A stretch of 64,000 nt of DNA. It comes from Viscum album. Taxonomy: Eukaryota; Streptophyta; Magnoliopsida; Santalales; Viscaceae. The stretch's first letter is position 1, and each line of letters opens with the position of its first letter. The notes beneath the pieces were generated by a model. That model made no database searches. It worked only from the letters and a program-made list of their open reading frames with translations, and was not told the DNA's origin. Positions 1 to 12,466 of the stretch are shown here, in pieces. The translations under genes and the position numbers were made by a program. Location: NCBI GenBank assembly GCA_963277665.1, contig OY728137.1:1175112670-1175176669 (forward strand), read 5' to 3'.

Positions 1-1379
1 GGAAAGCACATGGGGGCGGGAGGCTCTGATGCGTGCTCAGTACCCACATTTGATTCCCTGGTTTTTGATTTATCTTTACGGGGACGTAAATCCCTGAGGT
101 GGGAGTAATATAAAGACCCTTAAAATTCAAGGGAAATTTTTTCTTAATTTTCTTTGGGATTTTACAAGAACGCAGTTTCTGATGACACGTGATTCTGAGG
201 CCCGGTGTGCCCGAAATCATTTTCCGAAGTTTAGCTCGAGTACGTTCAGTGAACGAACGAGCTGGTTTTTCTAACTTTTTAACCGGTGCTCGAAATTGAA
301 TTCGGAGGGCACTGATGGAATCGCGACGCCGGTAATTTCTTAGAAACACCTTTTCCGGAGTTGTGTTTTCTCGGGTGTGGTTTTTAAATTTTTGGGTTAA
401 GTAAAGGAATAAAATAAAAATGGTGTGACCAATTTTTATTTTACTTAAAGTTGCTTAACCTAAGCTAAGTGATTGGAGTGGGACCCACAATATCCTACCC
501 ACTAGGTAGGATATTTGTGAGGTGGGGCCCACACGATCCCCACCATTTCTTTCAACTTCCTCAACCCCCTTTTAATTAAGGTAATGCACTCGCACCCCAA
601 TTAAGTGGAAGTCAACCCTTGCGTTTTTCTATTTGTGAAATGCCTCTATTAATTTGGGCGGTTTAAATGTTGCAATTAATTCATTTAATTCATTGTTTCG
701 TTTTTGAATTTCAAAACGCATGGGTTGAGAAATAAAATAAGGCAAACTCTTATTTTTATTAGAGTTGTTGGGTTGTGAGAGGAATTGGGAGAATTTTCTC
801 AAGTTCTTGAAGTTCTTCCTCCTCGACGAAGAATGTGAAGAACGCTGACCTCCGACGACGGACGACGGTGAGAGACGAATTCCTCAGAGATCGACGACAC
901 AATGCACATCACCTTGTTCTTTCTTTCCGCATCAAAGGAAGGGTGACATCATTCCTTCGTGACGCGACGATTCGCCTTCTTCCGCGACGATCAATTCTGC
1001 AACGTCCCATTCTGTGACAACCTCGTTCAATGACTACGATCGAGGTAGGGGGATTATTATTTCATTTGTTCCAGATTACTTTCATCGTTCACTTATCTTC
1101 TTATTTGGGCCACCTGTTGTCACAATAACGGGAGGATTTCAGACCGCATGAACACGGTCGACCATCCTCTCCCCTTTAGTTGTTTGATATTGTTTGCGGC
1201 AAGAGCAAGGCAACGCGGTGCCGAAACACCGCGTGGGAAATATTAAAGGAAGGGAGGAGAAGAGCGGCACCGTCGCGCTGCACCGTTGAAGAAGAACTAA
1301 TCTGCGACGTCTTCACGCTGCACCGGACACATCAAGGCCACGGCCATAGGCCACGGCGGAGCAGGGTTTCCATCCGCCA

Positions 1380-1760
1380 GCGTCGGAGCAAGGGGATGGG
1401 ACCGCCCCGGTCCCGTGGCGGCAGCAGCCAGCCGGTCGGTGCGGGCCAGCCAGTCAGGGGGAAGTTTCGGGGGTTGTAACCCCCAGTTGGCCAGCAGGTG
1501 CAGCACCCCACATGGGGGGTCGCGGTTTCACTATGCGGGGGGCAACGCCCCCCCCCCCTCTTCGCTCGGCCGTTATGGACGAGCCGCCTGGCCGAGCCGC
1601 CAGGTTGCGCCACTCCCAGGACGAGCCGGGCCGCGCCCAAGTAGGCCGGACCCGGACCTGGGTCGGGCCGACCCTGGGGGTATCGGGTCGGGTCGGACCG
1701 GGCCCGGACCCCTTATTCCCGGACCTCTTTCGGTCTTTTGCCCATAAATTGGGATGCGGA
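1380..1760. other. GC-rich, CpG-rich island inside the LTR
   Basis: This stretch is dominated by G and C, with runs such as nine consecutive C and repeated GGACC/GGGTCGG words, in a window otherwise mostly A and T. Overlapping open frames of 90-110 codons exist on both strands, but they follow from the shortage of A/T-rich stop codons and show no recognisable domain. Retained CpG suggests less deamination decay than in the other elements, so a younger insertion (inference). Confidence 0.7.
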
Positions 1761-2075
1761 CCTCCGATCGATGCACCGTCAGCTGCGATGTGATCCTTGG
1801 ATCGAGAAGGTCGTTTTGGTATATTAAAATCAAGGTTTCGGAGAATGTTGGGTAAGGCCGGGTTGCTTAGTACACGAAACCAACTGGGCCCTCGGAGCGG
1901 AAACGCATATAATTTGGGCTCCGGACGTCCGATTGACGTTCCGTCGAATTTGATGGATTCCTCTTAGTGAGAAGGACCTTTTGGCTTACTCTGCTCGAGG
2001 TTTGGAATAAAAAAGCCAATGAACCTCAGACCGGGTGTCCTATTGACACGCCATTTTTGACCTTGAGTTCCTTTT
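1751..2075. repeat. Imperfect direct repeats in the LTR
   Basis: Three related blocks start near 1751, 1915 and 2021. Each has a GGAC/GACC core followed by TCCGAT, TCCGATTGAC or TCCTATTGAC and then a GAGAAGG or similar tract. Spacing is about 164 and 106 bases, so the units are degenerate and of unequal length. Confidence 0.5.
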
Positions 2076-2280
2076 GACGATACGGAACTTTTGGATACAT
2101 CAACTCTGGACTATGTGTCAGTTGATGTATCAGCCCCTCGGCTCGTGGAGCGGACCCTCCCGAAGGATCTTGCTGTGTGCGGGAACCCTAGAGATGGCTG
2201 CGACTGCGACAACGATGACGACTGTACAGAAATCCTCTGTGGATTCGACGGCGACGACTACAGCACTCAGTGATCCTACA

Positions 2281-2470
2281 TGGATCAGTGCTATCGATCC
2301 TGTGTGGGTCAGATCCTGTGTGGGTCAGCGCTCAGTGGTCCTGTGTGGGCCAGCACCTACAGATCATGTGTGGGTCTGATCATGTGTGGGTCATTGTGGG
2401 GGTTAGTTGCCTATCGATCCTTTGTGGGTCATTGCAGGGGTTAGTACTTATCGATCCTATGTGGGTCTGA
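2281..2470. repeat. Minisatellite with TGTGTGGGTC core
   Basis: About seven or eight copies of GATCCTGTGTGGGTC or close variants (TCATGTGTGGGTC, TCCTTTGTGGGTC) occur at irregular spacings of 15-40 bases. A longer sub-unit containing GGGGTTAGT occurs twice. It lies within the LTR and is non-coding. Confidence 0.75.
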
Positions 2471-3301
2471 TGGCTTAGATGAATCAGTGGCTACATCTGA
2501 TCATCTCTATCGTCTTACAAAGAAGTATACCTATGTGAGATGAATCTTGAACTTCAATCATTATCTTTGATATGATTGAATTGCATTCATGTGTGTATTG
2601 TGTTGTTCTATCCTTTGCGGACGTGATCGAACTTGGTCTTGGATGTTGGAGCCGAACTGGAATTGATGACTTAGGTATATGTATGGGAATATACCTAAGT
2701 AGTGTCGGATTTTACTTCATGATTGTATCTTTCCTTTACGGATTATCCTTTGTGGATTCCTGGGAGACCTTCGGGGGGTCTCGGGGTCCCTACTGAGTAG
2801 CTTATACTCAACCCTGCCCGGGCTATGCCCGCACTACGTTGTGTTGGATGTAGACGATGGACAGTGCTGATCGTGGTTGAGGCTTGCGGAGCAGTCGGTA
2901 CCTGGAGGTGGACCACTGGGTGGGATGTACTCGGAGCGGACGGCTGGACCTGAGGAGATGAGGTGGATATCTGTACCCACCCTTCAGGTGGGAGTACCAG
3001 TGGACGGCTCACCGTAGCGGCTTTACTTTTTAGTTGATGTACTCCCTTTTTCAGTTGTACTTTACTTTCAGCTTGGGTTTATATTCTGGACCACTTAGTT
3101 TTCCGCACATTCTATTGTACCTAGCTTTACTTAGTGTTTTCTTCTGATTGCTTGCTTGCTCTGTGGGGATTGTTTACTTTAAAAAGGCAATACATTCCCT
3201 TTTTATCGGGAATTACGCCTTGGTGCTAGTCACCAGCCCCTGGCCTATGGAAGGCAGGCTTGGGGTAGTCACGACATGGGCCCCGAGGACAGGTCATGAC
3301 A

Positions 3302-3729
3302 TAATAAATTATAGAAATATTGTGTGTTTGTGTGTGTGTGTTTCTCTATAAAATTACATTAATTGTGTATTTTTCTGTGTGAAATTAATGTTACCCATGT
3401 ATTATATATGTTAAATTGAAAAAGAATGACATTTTATTAAATGTCTATTACATGATACTAATTAGTAAATATTTATAATTAATATTAACTTTTAATTATA
3501 AACCATTTTAACTAAATATATAAATTTCTTAATGTAAATAAATATTTTTATTATATAACTCATATTCAACGAAATATTATATATATATATATATATCTGT
3601 GTGTGTGTGTGAAAAAATAATAAATATATTAATCAATAGTTATGTATAAAAACATTAAAAATGAATAAATTACAAAAATATTTAATGAATAAATATTTAA
3701 AATGAATAATATAAAAAAAATAGTAAAAA
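3302..3729. other. AT-rich spacer with microsatellites
   Basis: No gene. There is a GT-rich tract around 3321-3343 and an AT run followed by a GT run at about 3575-3613. The rest is A/T-rich low-complexity DNA separating the LTR border at 3301 from the satellite. Confidence 0.7.
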
Positions 3730-6308
3730 GAGAATTTAACCGACACACAATGTTGTCTATATGACTCAAAGTGCATTTTTCACATTAAAAGTATCATTTT
3801 AGTTTAAGATATGTGTCACATTGTCAAAATAGAGCAAACGGGCTCAAATTGTTTTCAAAATTTTGGACAAAGATCTATGATCAATTTTTAATGTGTAAGA
3901 ATTAGCCTTATATAAATATGATGCATGATGTCACTGGTATGACTCAAAGTGCATGTTTTCAAAATAAAAGTGTCATTTTAGTTTGATATGTGCACCACAT
4001 AGACAAAACTAAGCAAACAAGCTTGTATTATCTTGATAATTTAGGAAAATGGTTCATTGTTCATTTTTGGTATGTAGGAATTGACCAAACATATATCCAA
4101 AACATTATGGGGCTAGTATGACTCTATCTGTGTGTTTTCAATAGAAAAAAATTCATTTTAGTATAAAACTTGTGTCACATATCCAAAATATATTAAAAGA
4201 GATTGAATTATCTTAAAACAATATAAAAATGATCCATAATTCATTTATGGTGTGTAGGAATTGACCTCACATAAAACCAATGCACGATGTGGCCAATACG
4301 ACTCAAAGTTCTTGTTTTCAATATAAAAGTGTTGTTTTAGTTTAGAACACATGTTGCAAATCCAAAACTAAGTAAAAAAGATCAGGTTATCTTAATAGTT
4401 TATGAATGTGATACATGATTCATTTTTTGTGTGTATGAATTAGCTAAACATAAATCCAATATATGATTTGGTTGGTATGACTCCAATTGTGTGTTTCTAA
4501 TAAAAAAAGACATTTTAGAATAAAAAACATGTCACATAGCCAAAAATGGAAAAATATTCATGGATTGTTTTAAAATTTTAGTACAAACTTTCATTGTCAA
4601 TTTTTTGTGAGTATGAATTGGTTTCTAGTCAATCTAATATATGATGTGTCCAGTATGACTCAAATTGTGTGCTTTAAAAATAAAATTTTCATTTTAGTTT
4701 AAAACATGAATCAGATATCCAAAACCAAGAAATAAACTTAATTATTTTCAGACATTAGTAAAATGATAAATAATTAATTTTATATGTACAAGAATCAAAA
4801 TAAAATTAATATGATACATGATGTTTCTCGTATGACTACAAGTGCATGTTTTCAATATAAACATTTTGTTTTCAAATAAAATGCATTCCATGTATCCAAA
4901 ACCATGTAAACAAGTTTGGATTGTCTTGAAACGTTTTTAAAATGATACATAATTCATTTTAGCATATATGAATCAATTATATGTTAATCTGACACATGAT
5001 GTGGTAAGTATGACTCAAAGTCCATGTTTTCAATATAAAAGTTTCATTTTAGTGTAAAACACATTCCATATCAAAAAACTGAGTAAATGAGAGCATTTTA
5101 TCTTTAAAATTTAGTAAAATGATCCCTAGTTAATTTTTATCATGTGGGAATTGACCACACATAAATCCCATATATGATGTTGCTGGTATGACTCTAAGTG
5201 TGTGATTTCAATATAAAAGGATCATTCTAGTTTAGAATGCAAATCACATTGTCAAAATTGAGAAAAAAAAATTGGATTGTTTTAAAACATTAGGACACTA
5301 ATCCATAATTCATTTTTGGTTTATTGTAATTGACCACACATAAATTAGACACATTATGTGGCCGATATGACTCAAAGTGTGTGTTTTCCATATAAAAGTG
5401 TCATTTTAGATTAAAATGTGCACCACATGAAAAAAATGATAAAAAAGCTCAGATAGTTTTCAAGCATTATGAAAATGATCCATAATTCATTTTACATGTG
5501 TAGGAATATACCTCATGTGAATCTAACACATCATGTGTCCGATATAACTCAAAGTGCTTGTTTTCAATATAAATGTGTAATTTTAGTTTAAAATGTGCAT
5601 CATATATAAAATACTGAGAAAATGAACATATTTTATTTTTAAACTTTATGGAAATGATCCATAATTCATTTTTTATATATATTAATTAACCTCACATCAA
5701 TCTAACACATGACGTGGATTGTATGACTCTAAGTGTGTGTTTTCAACATAAAAGTGTCATTTTGTGTAAAATGCGCATCACATAGCCAAAACTAAGAATA
5801 TGAGCTTGGATTGTCTTCAAAATATTGTAAAATGATCCATAACTCATTTTTGACATGCAAGAATCAACCACACATCAATCTAATTCACGATGTGGACGAT
5901 ATGACTCTAATTGTTTGTTTTTAATATAAAAGTTTCATTTTAGTGTAAAACATACTTCACATATCAAAAACTGAGTAAACAAGCTCTAAATGTCTTAAAA
6001 CTTCATTAAAATGATCCAAAATTTATTTTTGACATATAGAAATAAATTGAACATCAATCCAACACATTATGCGGTTGGTATGAGTCAAATTGTGTGTTTT
6101 CTATACAAAAGTGTAGTTTTAGTTTAAAACGCATGTCATATAGTCAATATGGAGTAAATGAACTCGGTGTGTCTTCATACATTAATAAAATGATCCAAAA
6201 TTTATTTTTGGCCTGTAGAAATCGACCTCACATAAATCCAACTTGTAATGTGGTTGGTATGACTCCAAGTGTGTGTTTTCAATATAAAAATGTCATTTTA
6301 GGTTAATC
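3730..6308. repeat. Satellite array, ~178-bp monomer, about 14.5 copies
   Basis: The landmark ATGACTC (or a one-base variant) recurs at 3761, 3939, 4118, 4298, 4477, 4655, 4832, 5010, 5188, 5367, 5544, 5723, 5901, 6080 and 6259. All intervals are 177-180 bases. Each monomer carries the same ordered blocks: ATGACTCAAAGTGTGTG, then TTTTCAATATAAAAGTGTCA, then TTTTAGTTTAAAA, then CACATA..CAAAA, then AATGATCCATAATTCATTTT, then a GAATTGACC block and an ACACATGATGTGG block. Monomers differ by substitutions and few indels, so the array is old but regular. The length is within the nucleosome-sized range of many plant centromeric satellites; centromere identity is not shown. Confidence 0.93.
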
Positions 6309-8929
6309 ATATAATCATTAAAAACTATGTAAGTAATTAATATAATTAATAAATGATAATGTTACTAATATATTCTATAATTGAAAACAATAATTGTATA
6401 TATTATTAATTTAAAATTTAATTAATAATTCATTATATAATTATTAATAAATAGTATAATTAAAAAAAATTAATATAAAATTCATAATACAATAGTTAAT
6501 AATATAATTAATAGTGTAACTAATAATATCATTAATATATATATTAATTAACAATAAAATTTATCATATGTAGATTATAAATTATTGAAATTATTATTTT
6601 TTAATTTTTTTATTTATTGTTAATTAAATAAAAATTGGTTTTATTGGAGGGAATATTTTGTACGGAGGTTAATCATTAGAGAGATCCAACTATAAGAGAT
6701 ATGATTTTGTAAACTGGTTGTAATTTTTTTGATTAATTATAAATATCACATCAATGTAAATATTTTTTATCTAATTTTTGAATTGAAATGATAATGCAAT
6801 TTTATATTTTTATTTAAATATGGTTATTTATATATTTTTATTCCTATCTATTTATGTTTTATACTTTGCTTTTTTGTTATATGGATGTTTTAGGGATATA
6901 GCTTTGCAGTCGTTGTATGGCCTTTAACACCACATTTTCTAGTGTTGATAAAGTCTGAGTGCTTTTAAGGGTGTTCTAATTGTCAAAGAATTTTTTTCAC
7001 TGGAAGATCCTATTTCTAGCATAGATATGATCAAGTTTTATAGTAATGGTGCTCTATCACAATAACTTAAGTGACCACATGATATATTTGTTAACACAGT
7101 TAGTATGGTGAACACACATTATATCAACTGACTACTGGATTACTTGAACTGACTACATGCTTTGAATTCATTCTAAGTAAATTGAATTCATGTTATAAGA
7201 TTCTCATGGTCAGTATACAGGCTGCAATATCACTTCAATATCATGATCAATTCGATACTTTATTTATTTTGTAATAAAATTTGAATTTTTAGCATGTTGT
7301 TTTTCATTATTTTTTATAATCTGATCAAATTCATTCATATATTAATTTTTTTTAGTAAATTTTTAATTTATAAAATTCATATATATTAAATAAAACCCAT
7401 GTTAAGTTTTTTTATATTATCTTAATTAGTTTTAAAATATTATTTAAATCACTCTTTATTCACATGCATACAAAAAATATTTTTTTGAATATTTTAGTTT
7501 TTAGATTTTGAGTTTATTTCTGTGTGTTATTTCTTTCTAAATTAAAATCTAGTGACATGAAAATTATTCAAAATTATTTTTTAGTATTTAATGCAGTATA
7601 ATAAAATTTGGAATAATTACACATTGCATTAAGTTAGAAAGTATGTTGAAATTTGAATTTAATAAGAAACTTTTCTGATGGTATTTTTAGAATTTCTTTG
7701 AACTATTATTATGAAAAAAAATTAAATTATTTATTATGTAATTAAAATTGTTTTTAATTAGTCTTTATGTTTAGAATTCAAATAAATTTTCTATGATTAT
7801 TATAGAATGATAATTCTCTCTCTCCTAGATAATTAGGAAGTTTAAATTTGAATTGATTTATTCAGTTAGAGATTGGATTTTTAGTTTCTTTATATATCCT
7901 ATTTAAAGTCTTTAGGATGTATTCAAAGTAGATGTGGGTTACATGAAAAAAAGTTTTGAGAACCAACTCTTTACTCTGAACTTTAAAGTGTTGTACTAAC
8001 TATAAGTCATGTGTGATCAGGTTTTCATCTACTGGATAGATTTTTAAGTACTAAATGAAAACTTCTAATAATTCCACTATTTCCTTAAAGAGATGTCTCA
8101 AAACATTTCTCAAGCACCAGTAACTATGATTTCTTCATTAATATTCTACGTCATTCTAGTTTCTTGTGTATACAACACTAATTTTTATATCTCACACTTG
8201 CTCTCACTTTTTTTATTATACTTTTCTATTCAAAAGAATTATCTATTTTTTCCTCAGTCTATGACTCGCAGATTCTAAATTCAGGACTATTTGGGTTGTT
8301 TCTCTCATAGTATAAAGTCAATATTGTAATTAGGTTATGACTCCTCATACCAAATTCATTTTTCATTGATAAGTGAATTTATTGAATACATTTTTTATAA
8401 TAGCATGCATTGATTTTGATGTTTTTTAATATTAATACAAGACTGTACACCTGATATTTTCTATATTTTTTGTTCAGGATGATATAAGTTATGTAAAATA
8501 ACAAAAGGTAAAAAAGAAGAATATGAGGAGAAAACAACAGTTCGGACAGTGGCGCATAGCACTGTGGCGAGACACAGAAAAATAGAAGGCCCCCCATGAT
8601 GATTGATGGTCATAGAACACTTCCAGGTCATAAAACTAAAGAAACAAGGAGAAATAGAGCTTTAGTAGTTGGGAGATGAATATAAACATTGTTTAATCAT
8701 TACACATAGTCAAAGAATTACATGGAATGAACCCAAGACATGACATGAAGTGAGGAAAAGTGGAGGGTAAAAATACTCAAATAATACATGTCATGTAATC
8801 ATTACACAATGTGTATGTGTCACCAAGACCCGGTTACAAGACATTGATGGGATTTTATGTGATTTTGACATATTTTATGAACTGAAACCCATATAGAGTC
8901 TATAAATAGAGGTCCAAGATGATGTCATC
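6309..8929. other. AT-rich region without recognisable gene
   Basis: The satellite stops within a monomer near 6308. What follows is A/T-rich and stop-rich in all frames. A less skewed part at about 6880-7260 and another at 8490-8930 have mixed composition but give no protein domain I recognise. The second could be an old LTR or promoter remnant. Open frames of 60-70 codons near 8093 and 8379 look like chance. Confidence 0.5.
8901..8909 (+). promoter_or_regulatory. TATA-box-like sequence beside LTR border
   Basis: TATAAATAG is a consensus-like plant TATA element about 25 bases upstream of the approximate left border of the minus-strand retroelement. It may belong to a host or older LTR promoter that the element landed beside. 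No downstream gene is identifiable. Confidence 0.3.
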
Positions 8930-11900
8930 ACAAACCAACCAGACAGATCCTAGGTCAGAACTCCCGTTTCTTGTCTCTTATAGGACAGGTACTAGTAACT
9001 AACACTAAGTAGGATTATCACAAGGATGGGAGGACTTTACCTAAAGTACCTATACACACACATCCACAAACACCTCGATGAAATAGTGCATAGATATAGA
9101 AAACTATAAAGTAAAATGCATGCATAAAACTATCCCAAACTAGAGTATAGTAAAAGTACTAAAAGAATAAAAATGGAAAAACATGCACCCACAAAAGGAA
9201 AATTATAAAAGCATCCAACCTTCTTAGAACGAAGGGATCTATGTCAAAATCAATAGTCTTTAAGCTACCTGTCCCATCTCCAGTAAACACCTCGGTCAGT
9301 CTAGATCACTAAGCTCTACCTACCTTGGGTCCTCTAGGGACTTCATTGAAAGGCTTTTATTCTATATAAGACACAACACATGTGTGAAAATCCTATGAAG
9401 GGGTGAGTTTAAAAATACTCATAAGGTTTCCCAAAACTCAAAATAAAAGGGAGAAACTGAAATGCAACAATCCGCTGGAAATATCCATAGGTAACCCAAT
9501 CGACAGAAAAACATCATCTCAAACCGTCCTCATCTATACATAAAAAGTTAGATTAGTCCACAAGGGTTGGAAACCCAGACATGTGGTAAGGACTCCCATA
9601 TATACTTGACTTAATCTCCAAGTTTCATGAGGATATAAACTCAAAGTCAGTGATATGATTATACTCAAGGATCCAATGATAACACAACAAATATGGATAA
9701 CACACTCCAGAGTTCATCCATCCCATATGGAACCCATCCAAGAGATATGATTCATCAAGAAAAACACACTAGGTCTAGCTTTAGTGCCTAGCACTAGAGG
9801 TCCTTCCAAAGATAACTTATTCCCTATGCAAAGTTATAAGAAATCCAAATAGAGAGGCCCACCTCTCAACACTTCACACAATTGAGGGAAAAATTATCTA
9901 GACTATGCACCACATGAATCCTCTTTAATGAGAGAGAACAGATTGACCAACACCTCACTGCTACCCTATAGAGTAGGGAGTACTAGATCCTAGCTAACAT
10001 AAAAAACCTATGCCACTCCTGTATGGAGTGTCCCACACCTCATTCAATCAATGGAGCATTGAATCCTAACAAGGTATTACATGTAACTTAATGAAGGGGT
10101 GGGCTTTTAGTAACTATACTCAATAGAAGAGGGATCACTAACTCCAATGGAGGACTCGCTCCCCACTACTACTCGGAGATGGGAAAGTACTAATCCTTAG
10201 AATATGACCCACATCCTGGTCCAATTGGGGATTACCACTCTATGGTTAGTGGACCCACACCATATTATGATAAGGGAGTACCACTCTACCAACTTATTTA
10301 CTATAGGGGAACCGCACCCTGACACGACAGTGGAGTAACAACCCCAGGCTAGAGGACCCACACCCTAGCATGGTAGGTGAGTACCAACTCTGCTGAGTGA
10401 ACACACAGGGAGGACCTGAAGTATAGATTGATAAGGGGGTTCCAACATCGAGGATAGAGTAACTTAACCCTAATACAACAGGGGATCTCCCACTCTATCT
10501 AAATGTCACATATGGTGGACTCAATCCCTCACATGGAAGGGGAGTACAAACTCCACTGATAGAGGAATCAAACCCTAGTCCAATAGGGGAGTAACTACTC
10601 AATTTGGAAAACACGTATAGAGGTCTCACACCCTAGTATGATAGGGGAGAACTTCCTCAAACTGTGTGAATGATACGGGTAACTCACATCCTAATCCATT
10701 AGGGGAGTACCAATCCCGAAAGGACTACCCAAAGGTGTATAAATTCTTCCCACAACATAGGGATTTTTGTTTATTCCAAAGAAGAGAGGTAAGGAAAACA
10801 TGTTCTCTAATGACACAGTGGAGTACCAGTCCCATCGTCTCTCTTATCAACCACACCAATCTAAAACATCATTCAAGCACTGCTACAAGGAGTGTCATGT
10901 TTATCATACTTTGCATCACAACACTGTTGTAGGTTGGGGGGCCACACCCTTATACAATAGGGGAGAACTTCTCTACCGACCTAAAGAGTCAAGGGGACCC
11001 ATATCCTAAGGTGAAAGGGAAGGGTACTAACCCAAAAGGAAACCCAGTGATCCACCAAGATCACTTCCCAAGGTTAAGCCCTGCTACACAAGCATCTTAC
11101 TCCAAACACACCATGTCATATCTCGAAGGCCAAAATAGAGGCCACCATTCTATTATACATGAAAAATGTTCAGGATAGGATACTCACAATCCTTAATCTA
11201 AGTTCTATATAAGGATATATAAAAGGTGAAAGATCTCAAGAACATCCCAAAGGAGTACACGATGTGCACTGGGGTCCACACGGCATGTGAACCCACCCAA
11301 TCACCTTTCCATGTATGTTCTATACACATTTTTCCAAACCATGTAGGGTTAAATTACATGTACAGCCCATATATTCTGTGTCCCACTTCACTCGACTTCT
11401 GGCCAAACTCCTCTTCCACAAATCCGGCCAACTATGTCCCTCACACACCATGTATGTCATACTATATTGTGTGTTTAGGCCAAACAGCCACATAGAAAAG
11501 TGGTTTTTACATTCTCATGTTCAGTACCCCATGTTCATTTAATTTTTACATGTACTTATACATGACCATGTACTATCACATGGCTAACACTATCCATGTC
11601 CTTTGGCCACATAGGTTGGGTCACTATATGGTGTGTATCTCTGGTATACAGTTAGTATTCCCCAAAAGGTTTCTTCCCCAAATAGGATGATCTACATGGA
11701 ATGTCACACTAGCCCACACACTATGTAAGAATTAATTATAGTCAATAATTTCTATTAAAAATGCCTGATTCTCCCCAGTTTACCCCAAAAACTATAGATC
11801 AACCAAGAAGGGATCTCTAGCATTTGTAATAGAGATCTAAAAACCTTAGAACATTGAAAAGAGAAGGGAACTATGATGAAAACTCAAAAATTCCTACTTT

Positions 11901-12455
11901 GAGGGTGAAATGATGAATCTTTAGGTGTATAACGATGTCTATATCATGCTTCTCCTCAATCTGATGATGATCAGTTCCAATAATAGAGATTGGCAGGGCT
12001 TCTTCACTTTAATGCTGGCTCAGTTTTAGTCTTTCCCCAAAGGTAGGAGAGGAGAGGAGCATATTTCCTTTATCTTTGCACACCCAACATTAGAGAGAGT
12101 GGGGATTGGGTAATAAAATTAATTAAATTTTATTTAATTAATTATTCCACCTCATAACACCCATCCAACTCGCCTCTGACCAAAACTCTTGGCACATACA
12201 ACTTTTTGTCGCACCTAGAGCAATCATAACTTTCAGAACTCAACTACGATCTCATATTTCTAATATGAAACTTTTCGTAAGTTATTCCACGTTTTAGGAG
12301 AAACTTTACATGCATGGAAGAGATATATTCAATATTTTTAAAATCATTACATCGAGGCTCTCTGGTTACCGAATTCTCATGTTGACTCAGTGCCTGGATT
12401 TGGAAATATTCTCATAAATATTCCAAATTCTACACGAAAAACCTGGGTCACTACA
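8930..12455 (-). repeat. 3' LTR of the minus-strand Ty3/gypsy element
   Basis: Aligns colinearly with 15190-18691. Examples are the shared GGATTATCACA/GGCTTATCACA block near the left end, CCACAAACACCT, the region of repeated GGGGAGTACC words, and GGGTCACTACA at the right end. On the minus strand the LTR begins at 12455 with TGTAGTGACCC. The two LTRs are visibly diverged, with many substitutions and small indels, so the insertion is old. Confidence 0.85.
10100..11010. repeat. Embedded minisatellite (GGGGAGTACC family) in 3' LTR
   Basis: Degenerate units of roughly 45-58 bases are built on CCCACACCCTA, then a TATGATA or CCAATA segment, then GGGGAGTACCACTC. The same array occurs in the partner LTR at about 16300-17280. 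It therefore belonged to the LTR before insertion. Confidence 0.75.
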
Positions 12456-12466
12456 TTCTCTCCAAG
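12456..12466 (-). other. Polypurine tract before 3' LTR
   Basis: On the minus strand CTTGGAGAGAA immediately precedes the LTR start TGTAG at 12455. This is the expected position of the plus-strand primer in an LTR retrotransposon. Confidence 0.6.

Larger units (their letters stand above)
1..3301 (-). mobile_element. Long LTR, probably Ty3/gypsy, cut by window start
   Basis: Read on the minus strand, the sequence starting at 3301 begins TGTCATGACC. That has the TG of an LTR start and resembles the TGTAGTGACCC start of the LTR at 12455. At this point moderately GC-rich, CpG-containing sequence changes abruptly to very AT-rich DNA. No coding domain is visible across 3.3 kb, and there is no second copy in the window, so this is either a solo LTR or one LTR of an element lying to the left. 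Several tandem sub-repeats lie inside it (listed separately). The left end and any target duplication are outside the window. Orientation is inferred only from the resemblance of the ends. Confidence 0.55.

Noticed and set aside
1180..1833. Overlapping open frames of 86-110 codons on both strands
   Set aside because: They occur only where GC is high and stop codons are therefore rare; translations are low-complexity Pro/Gly/Arg and both strands are equally open.
3761..6259. CRISPR-like regular spacing
   Set aside because: Repeats are full-length 178-bp monomers with no unique spacers, in eukaryotic sequence.
8093..8278. 61-codon frame starting MSQNISQAP
   Set aside because: No domain, no second copy, no promoter or splice context; length is expected by chance in this composition.
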